A model generated the notes under the pieces. It ran no database searches. It worked only from the letters and a program-made list of their open reading frames with translations, and had not been told where the DNA came from. Position numbers and translations under genes: made by a program. This document shows, piece by piece, positions 16,601 to 23,519 of a DNA stretch of 34,953 nucleotides; position 1 is the first letter of the stretch; each line of letters opens with the position of its first letter. Source of the stretch: an uncultured Treponema sp. (GTDB lineage: Bacteria; Spirochaetota; Spirochaetia; Treponematales; Treponemataceae); the NCBI GenBank assembly GCA_937890485.1, contig CALBXN010000074.1, positions 1 through 34,953 of the forward strand, given 5' to 3'.

Positions 16601-17421
16601 CAAGAGGAAGTTTGCATAAAGATACTTTCTATGGTTGTATTATGACTCCACCCGAAAAAGACAAACCGAGTGAAAAAATCTATGTTCAAACAATTTCTTG
16701 TTCGGTTTTAGACAAATCTAAGGCAGAAAAAATTATTGATAAGGGGATAAAAAGAGCCTTTTTTGATAATCTTGATAAAAAAATACAAACTCTACCAGAT
16801 ATACAGCGAGATGGAATTAAATTACCATATCAAATAAACAACAGAGATGTGTATGCAAAAAAAATAAGAATTGAAGCACATATTTCTAATCCAATTGAAT
16901 TAAAAAAGCAGAAAGATATTTCTAAAAAAGAATACAAACAAAGTTATTATGTACAGAATGAAGAAAACTATTTTATTGCTTTGTATAGATACACGACAGA
17001 AAAGGGAAAAATTATAAGCGACTATATTGTATCCAACTTACTTAATTCTGTAAAAAATAAGCAAACTGGTGATGTATTGTATCCATCAAAAATAGAAAAA
17101 AATGGATTTGTTCTTTCTCTGTATAAGGTATTAAAGATAGGACAAATTGTAATTTTCCAAGAAGATGAAAAGGAAGATGTTTTATCTTTTCCAAAAGAAA
17201 AATTGTTTTCACGAATTTATAGAGTAGCAGGAATTGCAAGTAAACCTGATGGAAGAGTCAACTTTGTTCATGCCATAATATCAGGTGCTTTTATAAAATC
17301 TAAAGAACAATTTTCCAATGGAATTGAAAAATATAAAAGAGTTTCAAATTCAAGTTTATTATTTCTTGTTGAAGGTACAGATTTTAAGATTTCACCAACA
17401 GGAGAAATTATAAAACTATAA
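13645..17421 (+). CDS. cas9: CRISPR-associated endonuclease Cas9 (type II-C)
   Basis: RNA-guided DNA endonuclease of the CRISPR interference complex with crRNA and tracrRNA. RuvC-I is at the N-terminus (LGLDLGTNSIGWG, D7), followed by the arginine-rich bridge helix (RTGYRSARRLKFRRKLRKYE, from about residue 53) and RALYHIAQRRGF, a conserved recognition-lobe motif. RuvC-II is HIHIELAKE with E643. The HNH domain has CPYTGK, the catalytic FDFEH with H729, and FNRNVKKQ (N752/N754). RuvC-III is LHHAVDALVVAS with H894-H895 and D898. A PAM-interacting region of about 300 aa closes the protein. All catalytic residues are intact. At 1258 aa it sits between small Neisseria-type and large Bacteroidetes-type II-C enzymes. 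TAGGAG 8-13 nt upstream sets the start. cas1 follows after about 50 nt; no csn2 or cas4 is present, which fits subtype II-C. Confidence 0.97.
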   Translation: MKKLGLDLGTNSIGWGIIDTNNTEKPIQNCGVYIFPEGIKIEKGVESSKAAERTGYRSARRLKFRRKLRKYETLKVLIEYNMCPLTVEELEKWRKEKIYPTSQEFINWYRTDELNNWEPYFLRKKCVEDIAEKYEIGRALYHIAQRRGFLSNRKESTKGNENGNVNTGISEISKAKGDKTLGQYFYELKQSGEKVRAKYTSRKQHYEEEFNKICEVQNIPEELKTKLYNAIFFQRKLKSQKFLVGKCTFEKNKQRCPISHFEFEEFRMLQFINSILVKRNVDETDDQEFSELTEIEKNELKDLFFIKSTFTFKDIKSKLCDKKHKDWEFNYIDETNIAGCPVSTSLKEIFGENWKDVKIGNYDIFDIWHVLFDFDDGDKLKEFALLKLYLSEDDAKKFCEIKLEQGYSNLSLKAIRKILPFLREGLLYSYAAFLANVPKIIGKEIFAENKDTIIDTVKKIIESIDRTNLPLRLANDCLDKISKDENFDFRTEVWNKEFIDICIKESYGQKKWGEDFSQIEQEKIKSEIENNVNEALKTMPTGTHLSINNFKYPMKHIDELIEEYLRENFEIKKNIDLYHPAYTNSKYDIKPAKIISGKKYLDTPKTSSIKNPVVMRALHQLRKLINYLLKTGEIDENTHIHIELAKEVNDKNWRKAIADFQKDNEAKNKEYRERIEDEAKASGISLIVTDELIKKYRLWVEQDKQCPYTGKKINFTALFGNNPQFDFEHTIPRSLSYDDSLENLTLCDVDFNRNVKKQQIPHQLANYKEIAQRFERYYEEEIDKCLKTIEKNRTKGHYLDQKKKDERIVEHHKAELKLKYYKGKLKRFNAEDVTKRFKHSQLNDTRTITKFAKDYLKTVFDYVMPINGTITNTFKHQWGLLEKDEKKDRSTNLHHAVDALVVASVDKWKYDLLCKCIHESSDGRTINLPKPWENFRDDVLSATELIIPKIVSNDNALKQTKKKVRDRDGKIKLINGKEQFIQGDTARGSLHKDTFYGCIMTPPEKDKPSEKIYVQTISCSVLDKSKAEKIIDKGIKRAFFDNLDKKIQTLPDIQRDGIKLPYQINNRDVYAKKIRIEAHISNPIELKKQKDISKKEYKQSYYVQNEENYFIALYRYTTEKGKIISDYIVSNLLNSVKNKQTGDVLYPSKIEKNGFVLSLYKVLKIGQIVIFQEDEKEDVLSFPKEKLFSRIYRVAGIASKPDGRVNFVHAIISGAFIKSKEQFSNGIEKYKRVSNSSLLFLVEGTDFKISPTGEIIKL

Positions 17422-17472
17422 AGAAAGTAAATCATACTGTTGAAAATTGATATTATTGTCGATAAAAACGGT

Positions 17473-18363
17473 ATGATTAAACGAACACTTTTTTTTGCAA
17501 ATGCTGTTTGTTTAACAACAAGGAACAAACAGCTTGTTATAAAAAACAAAGAATCTCAAGAAGAAAAGGCAGTTCCCATAGAAGATATAGGGTTTGTTGT
17601 TATTGAAAATCAGCAAATATATATTTCTATTCCTGCCATCACTGAACTTACAAAAAATAATGTAAGTGTAATATTTTGTGATGAAAAACATATGCCTCTT
17701 TCAATGAACCTGCCTTTAGAATGTAATAGTATACAGAATCAACTTTTTTCAGTACAAATCGAATCAACTTTACCCACAAAGAAGAATTGTTGGAAACAAA
17801 TCATTGAACAAAAAATAAACAATCAAGCATTAGTATTAGAAAAATACGGACACAATCCAAATCACTTAAAAAATATTTCTAAAGAAGTTAAAAGCGACGA
17901 TTCAACAAATCGGGAAGGATTTGCTGCAAAAATCTATTGGAATAGTTTATTTGGAAAAAATTGGAGTAGAGATAGATTTGGAGAATATCCAAATAATTAC
18001 TTAAATTATGGTTATGCAATATTAAGAGCTGGAATGGCAAGAGCTATTGTAGGGTCAGGTTTATTACCTACATTAGGTATACATCATCACAATAAATATG
18101 ATGCTTATGCATTAGCAGATGACTTGATGGAACCTTACCGACCTTTTGTTGATGATATGGTTATTGAATATATTGATAAAAATCCTAATAAATTAGAAAT
18201 TGAACAAGATTTTAAATCTTTTATATTTTCTATAATGACTCGAGATACATTTATGAATAATAACAGACATCCTTTTATGGTGGCCTTAACATTTACAAGT
18301 TCTTCGTTAAGCAAAGTGTTTTTGGGTAAGACTAAAAATTTATCTCTACCAGAATTTACTTAG
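17473..18363 (+). CDS. cas1: CRISPR-associated integrase Cas1
   Basis: Catalytic subunit of the Cas1-Cas2 spacer integrase. The N-terminus MIKRTLFFANAVCLTTRNKQ matches the family's usual beginning, so I start at the ATG 17473 (296 aa); the frame extends 11 codons upstream to a TTG at 17440. That TTG is the start of TTGAAA, with GATAAA 6 nt before the ATG, so a weak internal leaderless promoter is also possible. The metal-binding residues are recognisable: the Glu in NREGFAAKIYWNSLFG, the His in LGIHHHNKYDAYALADDL and the acidic residues of DDLMEPYRPFVDD. It lies directly between cas9 and cas2. Confidence 0.95.
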   Translation: MIKRTLFFANAVCLTTRNKQLVIKNKESQEEKAVPIEDIGFVVIENQQIYISIPAITELTKNNVSVIFCDEKHMPLSMNLPLECNSIQNQLFSVQIESTLPTKKNCWKQIIEQKINNQALVLEKYGHNPNHLKNISKEVKSDDSTNREGFAAKIYWNSLFGKNWSRDRFGEYPNNYLNYGYAILRAGMARAIVGSGLLPTLGIHHHNKYDAYALADDLMEPYRPFVDDMVIEYIDKNPNKLEIEQDFKSFIFSIMTRDTFMNNNRHPFMVALTFTSSSLSKVFLGKTKNLSLPEFT

Positions 18364-18366
18364 AAT

Positions 18367-18705
18367 ATGAGTTATACACGTTTTAACGCCTATAAGATTA
18401 TGTGGTTATTCTGTCTATTTGATTTACCTACAAATACAAAATCACAAAGAAAAAGGGCTTCTGATTTTAGAAAATTGTTAATTGAAGACGGTTACGAAAT
18501 GATGCAATTTAGTGTTTATTACAGACATTGTGGAAGTTTAGAAAGTTGTGAAAAACACATAAAATATTTACAAAAGAATATTCCTTTTGAAGGTAAAATA
18601 AGTATATTAAAATTTACAGATAAACAATTTGGAGAAATTATTACATTCTTAGGTAAAAAAATTGAAAAAACACCTTCAAAACCTATGCAATTTGAACTTT
18701 TTTAA
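18367..18705 (+). CDS. cas2: CRISPR-associated protein Cas2
   Basis: Structural partner of Cas1 in the spacer-acquisition complex. The ferredoxin-like fold is visible: MWLFCLFDLPTNTKSQRKRA with the conserved D19, then DFRKLLIEDGYEMMQFSVYYRHCG. The C-terminal FTDKQFGEIITFLGKK strand contributes to the dimer. At 112 aa it is a normal type II Cas2. Its ATG follows the cas1 stop after 3 nt with no strong ribosome binding site, so it is probably translated by coupling. The CRISPR array begins 52 bp after its stop. Confidence 0.95.
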   Translation: MSYTRFNAYKIMWLFCLFDLPTNTKSQRKRASDFRKLLIEDGYEMMQFSVYYRHCGSLESCEKHIKYLQKNIPFEGKISILKFTDKQFGEIITFLGKKIEKTPSKPMQFELF

Positions 18706-18757
18706 TTAACATTTTACATTTTAATTTTATGTATAATATGGACTTAGAAGACTCATA

Positions 18758-20047
18758 ATTATATCACAAAATTAAAAATAACCGAACCACAACTTGTGTA
18801 CTTTCTGCAATATTGAAAATCAGATTATATCACAAAATTAAAAATAACCGAACCACAACTTCTTGACGCTGATATGTCTTTAACAATTCATTATATCACA
18901 AAATTAAAAATAACCGAACCACAACTTTAGAGCAATACAAGGTTTTAAATACATAATTATATCACAAAATTAAAAATAACCGAACCACAACACTGCTATG
19001 GGTTGGAAGTCAATCAAGTTAATTATATCACAAAATTAAAAATAACCGAACCACAACTCTGCTGCTCTAGTTGTTCATACCTTGTCAATTATATCACAAA
19101 ATTAAAAATAACCGAACCACAACTTATCTGCTGTGTGTTCTATAAAGTATTCTATTATATCACAAAATTAAAAATAACCGAACCACAACTAAAAGAATGA
19201 AAGTAACAAGCAAAAATTAATTATATCACAAAATTAAAAATAACCGAACCACAACATTATGATTAGAAAAGAATTTTATGGTTTGATTATATCACAAAAT
19301 TAAAAATAACCGAACCACAACTAATGCTCCAGAAGGTGGATTTCCTCATTCATTATATCACAAAATTAAAAATAACCGAACCACAACTTGAGAACTGATT
19401 TATTTGATTGGACTATGATTATATCACAAAATTAAAAATAACCGAACCACAACATACTTTTGGTCGAAATCAAAAACCAAATGATTATATCACAAAATTA
19501 AAAATAACCGAACCACAACAGCTTTGTTAATAAATATAGTTCTGAACTTATTATATCACAAAATTAAAAATAACCGAACCACAACGGTGAGCAATAAATT
19601 ACAAGCCCATTCTTTATTATATCACAAAATTAAAAATAACCGAACCACAACGCGACGAGGACCTACAAGATGATATTCAAGATTATATCACAAAATTAAA
19701 AATAACCGAACCACAACTGTAACAGCTGAAGCAAATTTGAGAATTCGATTATATCACAAAATTAAAAATAACCGAACCACAACATACACCCACTCTATAT
19801 CATTTATTCTTCGATTATATCACAAAATTAAAAATAACCGAACCACAACGCTGAAGATGATTGGATAAAGTTTAATGATATTATATCACAAAATTAAAAA
19901 TAACCGAACCACAACTATTTAATATACATCATGTCCCCATCTTCTATTATATCACAAAATTAAAAATAACCGAACCACAACGTCTAGTATTGCATATCAG
20001 CACATAGGATTATTATATCACAAAACTAAAAATAACCGCAACACAAC
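18758..20047 (-). CRISPR. Type II-C CRISPR array: 20 repeats, 19 spacers, transcribed leftward from repeat-borne promoters
   Basis: Repeats of 36 nt occur every 66 nt without exception, from 18758 to 20012, separated by 19 spacers of exactly 30 nt. Nineteen repeats are identical; the last (20012-20047) carries three changes. On the plus strand the repeat starts ATTATATCAC and ends CCGAACCACAAC; on the minus strand it starts GTTGTGGTTCGG and ends TGTGATATAAT. The minus-strand start matches the tracrRNA anti-repeat, so crRNAs come from the minus strand. TGATATAAT is an extended -10 box ending on the last repeat base, so transcription should begin at spacer base 7 and retain 24 nt of spacer. Spacers are all different; no match to the rest of the window was noticed. 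Confidence 0.98.
20012..20047 (-). repeat. Degenerate terminal CRISPR repeat
   Basis: Differs from the other repeats at three positions (CAAAACTAAA for CAAAATTAAA, and CCGCAACACAAC for CCGAACCACAAC). The promoter end (TGATATAAT on the minus strand) is intact. Degeneration normally marks the oldest end of an array, so new spacers probably enter at the cas2 side. Confidence 0.85.
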
Positions 20048-20380
20048 ATTATGCTTCTTCCTTCATCTCCCCTATGCATAATAAATATTCCAATAAATTA
20101 CATAAATATACATATTTTACTTCGTTATTTAAAAAGGTATTTTTTTTATAATAAAAAGGGGGATTTTAAATATAAAAAACATACATTTTTCAAATAAAAA
20201 AGTACCATTTCTTTTATTGAATATATATACATTAAAAAAATTTAATTTTTTTTTGAGTTTTTTATTTAAAATTGAATTTTAAATCTATAATAATAGTATA
20301 CTAGTTAATACTGCTCGTTGAGTGGTGAAATAAAAAAAACAACAATACTTATAAGTAAATTTATTACCAAGGAAAAAAGA
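20048..20380. other. A+T-rich non-coding stretch between the CRISPR array and the HU gene
   Basis: No gene found. It starts with ATTATGC (20048-20054), mirrored by GCATAAT (20076-20082); on the minus strand this puts CATAAT directly before the first-transcribed repeat. The middle is nearly pure A and T with long tracts (20140-20275), which suggests bent DNA. Near the right end TTGAAT (20272-20277) and TATACT (20297-20302), 19 bp apart, could be the HU promoter. The first part could serve as the upstream boundary of the leftward array transcripts. Confidence 0.5.
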
Positions 20381-20806
20381 ATGAATTATACAGTTAATAC
20401 GTTCAAAATCAAAACAGAAAAAAAGGATGAAAACGATCAACTTGTAAAGGACGAAAATGGAAATACCATTTTTGAAGAGAAAATTATGTATTATGCAAAA
20501 GCAAAACATAGTGGTGTCGTGGATATTAAAAGAATTGCAAACGATATTTCTAAATATTGTACACTAACAACTCCCGATATAATTGCAGTACTACAAAGTT
20601 TTTTGGATAAGTTTCCTGAATATCTTATGGATTCTCAAAAAGTAAATCTTCAACCATTTGGAAGTTATAAACTTGCACTTAATAGTGAAAGTAAAGAAAC
20701 AGAAGAAGAAGTTACTGCCAAAACAATCAAAGGAGTTCGAGTTTTATTCACACCATCAGTTGAGCTAAAGAAAGCATTAACATCAGTAAAATTTAAAAAA
20801 AAGTAA
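20381..20806 (+). CDS. HU-related DNA-binding protein
   Basis: Likely nucleoid-associated protein of the HU/IHF superfamily, of the divergent branch common in Bacteroidetes and some spirochaetes. The HU fold is recognisable in GVVDIKRIANDISKYCTLTT, PDIIAVLQSFLDKFPEYLMD and the strand VNLQPFGSYKLAL that leads into the DNA-binding arm. It carries an N-terminal extension (KTEKKDENDQLVKDENGNT) and a lysine-rich C-terminus (KALTSVKFKKK). I start at the ATG 20381 because AAGGAAAAAAGA precedes it; an upstream TTG at 20318 has no such site. The gene adjoins the CRISPR array; HU/IHF proteins can assist spacer integration in other systems, but nothing here shows that it does. Confidence 0.82.
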   Translation: MNYTVNTFKIKTEKKDENDQLVKDENGNTIFEEKIMYYAKAKHSGVVDIKRIANDISKYCTLTTPDIIAVLQSFLDKFPEYLMDSQKVNLQPFGSYKLALNSESKETEEEVTAKTIKGVRVLFTPSVELKKALTSVKFKKK

Positions 20807-20828
20807 AATAAGTTAACTTTTTTACCCT

Positions 20829-20920
20829 AAGGATTGTCTAATAAGTTTCGTTTTGTGAAAATATTCCGTAACAAGTTCAAAATAACACAATAATTAATAC
20901 TTTTTTAGACAGTCCTTTTT
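20829..20920 (+). terminator. Long inverted repeat ending in a T-run
   Basis: AAGGATTGTCTAA (20829-20841) and TTAGACAGTCCTT (20905-20917) are inverted copies with one mismatch (a G-U pair in RNA), followed by T. It could end the HU transcript, but the 63-nt loop is unusually long for an intrinsic terminator. A small mobile-element remnant with terminal inverted repeats is the alternative. Confidence 0.45.
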
Positions 20921-22152
20921 TACAATATATACTCTTTTAACAAATTTTCTATTTCGGTGTTTGTCCTTAATGTAAATTCAATACCATCTTCTTTGTTATT
21001 TTCAAAAATAATAAAACATTCTCTTTTTATTAAAGAAATTGTTTTTCCATCTTCGTAAGGAACAAAACATTTTATTTGATTTTTCATGCAAATTTCAAAA
21101 ATACAATTTTCTAAATCCTTAAGACCTTCCTTTGTTTTAGTGCTAGTACAAATTGCATTTTTAAAAAGTTCGGATAATCTAATTTTTGTAAAAGAATCAA
21201 CTAAATCCCATTTGTTTAGTACAATGATTCGCTTATTTGAAGTTGCCCCAATTTCATCTAAAACTTTAATCGTAGTTTTGTAATTTTCTTCTATATCAAT
21301 GCTAGAAGCATCTAAAACAATCAATAAAACATCAGAAATAACCGCTTCTTCTAATGTAGAACGGAATGCATCTACTAAAGTATGAGGAAGATTTTTTATA
21401 AAACCAACAGTATCTGTTAATAAGACAGAAAATTTACCATCACAAGAAAGTCGTCTTGTAGAAGTATCAAGAGTTGCAAAAAGTTCGTCTTTTTCATATA
21501 CATCTGATGATGTTAAAACATTCAATAAACTAGATTTACCTGCGTTTGTATATCCTACTAAAGCACAAACTGGCAAAGGTATTTTTTCTCTTTGCTTGCG
21601 CTGTGTTTGTCTATTTTTACGAACTTTTTCTAATTCCTTTTTTATTGAATAAATCTTTTCTTGAATTTTTCGTCTATCAAGTTCAAGTTTTGTTTCTCCA
21701 CTACCCTTACTACCAAAAGCCCCTCCACGTTGGCGAGCCATATCACCATAAGAATGAGCAAGTCTTGGAAGAGAATATTCTAAATTTGCAAGTTGAACTT
21801 GTAATGTAGCTTCTTTTGTAGCAGCTCGAGATTCAAATATTCTTAAAATAACTTCGTGTCTATCAAAACAAGGAATATTTGCAAGTTTTTCCCAATTTCG
21901 TTGATGTGTTGGTGAAATTTCAAAATCAAAAATAATACATTCACAATCTAAAACTTCCACGTTATGTATTATTTCTTCAGTTTTACCTGTTCCAAGATAA
22001 TATTGAGGATTAGGTTTTACCTTAGAAATTAAAATTTCGCCACCAACTTCCATTCCTAAAGTTTTTACTAACCCCTTCAACTCTGATAAATTTTCAAATC
22101 CTACTAAAAAAGCTTTTACAGGAGTATTTTCTTCTTGATAGATTTCAATCAT
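20920..22152 (-). CDS. hflX: GTPase HflX (ribosome-splitting factor)
   Basis: GTPase that binds the 50S subunit and rescues stalled or heat-damaged ribosomes. The N-terminal HflX domain contains GTGKTEEI, CECIIFDFEISPTHQRNWEK and the signature PRLAHSYGDMARQRGGAFGSKGSGE region (129-153), followed by a basic coiled coil. The GTPase domain has G1 GYTNAGKSS (200-208), G3 DTVGF (247-251) and G4 NKWD (about 311-314). The short C-terminal domain is present. Length 410 aa is typical. The usual neighbour hfq is absent. No Shine-Dalgarno site precedes the ATG; TAAAAT directly abuts it, so the promoter is unclear. Confidence 0.95.
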   Translation of the reverse strand: MIEIYQEENTPVKAFLVGFENLSELKGLVKTLGMEVGGEILISKVKPNPQYYLGTGKTEEIIHNVEVLDCECIIFDFEISPTHQRNWEKLANIPCFDRHEVILRIFESRAATKEATLQVQLANLEYSLPRLAHSYGDMARQRGGAFGSKGSGETKLELDRRKIQEKIYSIKKELEKVRKNRQTQRKQREKIPLPVCALVGYTNAGKSSLLNVLTSSDVYEKDELFATLDTSTRRLSCDGKFSVLLTDTVGFIKNLPHTLVDAFRSTLEEAVISDVLLIVLDASSIDIEENYKTTIKVLDEIGATSNKRIIVLNKWDLVDSFTKIRLSELFKNAICTSTKTKEGLKDLENCIFEICMKNQIKCFVPYEDGKTISLIKRECFIIFENNKEDGIEFTLRTNTEIENLLKEYIL

Positions 22153-22240
22153 ATTTTATCGTAACATAAAATATTTTTTTTGTGTAATAAATTTTATTGA
22201 TAATACAAAATCTGTTATAGTAAAAATATCAGTTTTTGTA

Positions 22241-22246
22241 TAAAAT
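22241..22246 (+). promoter_or_regulatory. Predicted leaderless -10 box of the P-loop kinase gene
   Basis: TAAAAT, then AAGAGT (6 nt) to the ATG at 22253. The -35 region is weak, and TATAAA two bases upstream is an overlapping alternative. Confidence 0.45.
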
Positions 22247-22252
22247 AAGAGT

Positions 22253-22801
22253 ATGCAAAAACTGATATTAATTACTGGAGATTTAGCTGCAGGGAAAAGT
22301 ACTCTTGCAAAAAAACTTTCTCAAAACCTAAATGCATTATACTTTACAAAAGATATATTAAAAGAAATTTTATCAGACACAGTTGGTTTTTCTAACAGAC
22401 AAGAAAATAAAAAATTAAGTATAGCATCAGTAAATGTAATGAATCATATTTTTAATCAATACGCTTTTTTAAAACAAGACTTAATTCTAGAAGCAAATTT
22501 CCATAAAGATGAAATTGAAACATTACAAAATTTAGCAAATCAAAACAACTATAAAGTAATAATTTTATATTTACAAGGAAATCCAGATACACTTTTTGAA
22601 CGATTTTCTAATCGCATTAAAAACGAAAATCGTCACCCTACTCACTGTACATCAGATATAATCGACAAGGAAAACTTTACAAAATATCTTTTATCAAATA
22701 GAAAAGAACTTGAATCATTTGATTTTCATACTATTAAAATAGAAAAAGATAATTATGAAGAAGTTTTTAATACAAGTCTTCAAGTAATTTCTCAATACTA
22801 A
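22253..22801 (+). CDS. P-loop AAA-type kinase-like ATPase (AAA_33 / zeta-toxin-like fold)
   Basis: Small nucleoside- or sugar-kinase-like ATPase of unknown substrate. Walker A is ITGDLAAGKSTLAK with K15; a downstream LILEANFH segment gives the acidic/Walker-B-like strand, and ERFSNRIKNENRHPTH looks like the arginine lid. At 182 aa it is a single domain. Such proteins include chloramphenicol phosphotransferase-like and zeta-toxin-like kinases; no antitoxin-like gene is next to it, so a toxin role is not supported. The 3' end overlaps the convergent HAD gene by 35 nt. Confidence 0.78.
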   Translation: MQKLILITGDLAAGKSTLAKKLSQNLNALYFTKDILKEILSDTVGFSNRQENKKLSIASVNVMNHIFNQYAFLKQDLILEANFHKDEIETLQNLANQNNYKVIILYLQGNPDTLFERFSNRIKNENRHPTHCTSDIIDKENFTKYLLSNRKELESFDFHTIKIEKDNYEEVFNTSLQVISQY

Positions 22802-23414
22802 TATTTGAAAAATCTTCTATTATAACATCCGCTTTATCAATAATTTTTTCTTTTGGATTTGTTGTAGCAAGACCTACTACCTTCATATTTGCACTTCTTC
22901 CAGCTTGAAGACCATGAAAAGAATCTTCAAAAACTATACAGTTTTCAATCTTTGCGTTAAAAAGTTTTGCTCCTAAAAGATAGCAATCTGGATTAGGTTT
23001 ACCTTTTTCAAACATTTCGGCAGTAAGAATTTTGTCAAACATTGATTTAAATTCAGGAATTTTTTTATAAACGCTTTCCATTTTTGAAGAATCAGAACTT
23101 GTTACAATAGCAGTTTTTATACCTTTTTGTCGTAAATCCTGCACAAAATCTTTAGCACCTAAAACAAATGGTAGTTTCATATTTTTTTCAAAATCTTTTA
23201 ATCTTCTATTTATTTCTTCGTGCTTTGATTCGTCTTTAAAATATGTTTCAAAAATATTTACTAAAGTTTGACCTTTTATCAAATTGCCAAATCCAGTTCT
23301 TCCTAAAAAATCAATTCCGATAGATTCCCAAAGAGTTGTATATTGGCTTTCAGTATCTAAAATTACGCCGTCAAGGTCAAAAAGGGCTACAATTTTGCTA
23401 TATTCATAATTCAT
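22767..23414 (-). CDS. HAD-superfamily phosphatase / beta-phosphoglucomutase-like hydrolase
   Basis: Haloacid-dehalogenase phosphatase, subfamily IA with the beta-phosphoglucomutase-like cap. Motif I is FDLDGVILDTES with nucleophile D13 and acid D15; motif II is TSSDS; motif III is KGKPNPDCYLLG; motif IV is VFEDSFHGLQAG. The substrate is a small phosphorylated sugar or similar; it cannot be narrowed. I start at the ATG 23414 (215 aa). A longer frame beginning at TTG 23450 is rejected because that TTG is the -35 box of a near-perfect promoter. It overlaps the convergent kinase gene at its 3' end. Confidence 0.9.
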   Translation of the reverse strand: MNYEYSKIVALFDLDGVILDTESQYTTLWESIGIDFLGRTGFGNLIKGQTLVNIFETYFKDESKHEEINRRLKDFEKNMKLPFVLGAKDFVQDLRQKGIKTAIVTSSDSSKMESVYKKIPEFKSMFDKILTAEMFEKGKPNPDCYLLGAKLFNAKIENCIVFEDSFHGLQAGRSANMKVVGLATTNPKEKIIDKADVIIEDFSNISIEKLLEDLY

Positions 23415-23421
23415 AAGAAAA

Positions 23422-23450
23422 ATTACATCAAAATAACAATGTATTGTCAA
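23422..23450 (-). promoter_or_regulatory. Predicted leaderless promoter of the HAD hydrolase gene
   Basis: Minus strand: perfect TTGACA (23450-23445), 17-bp spacer, TGTAAT (23427-23422), then 7 nt to the ATG at 23414. On the plus strand the same -35 bases read TTGTCA, possibly shared with pheS. Confidence 0.72.
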
Positions 23451-23519
23451 GAAGTGTAAAAAAATGTACTATAAAATATAAAGTTGTAGATTTTTAAAAT
23501 TTACACAAAAGGGGATAAA

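Noticed and set aside
18706..18757. Plus-strand leader promoter driving the array
   Set aside because: TATAAT at 18732-18737 has no suitable -35 box, and the tracrRNA anti-repeat matches only minus-strand crRNAs.
19003..19200. 65-codon ORF inside the array
   Set aside because: It is a reading of repeats and spacers; the translation is periodic (YITKLKITEPQL) and is not a gene.
20318..20380. Extended TTG start for the HU gene
   Set aside because: No ribosome binding site; the ATG at 20381 has AAGGAAAAAAGA and begins the family's typical region.
22253..22801. Zeta-type toxin
   Set aside because: Only the P-loop fold is shared; no antitoxin gene is adjacent and the neighbours are housekeeping genes.
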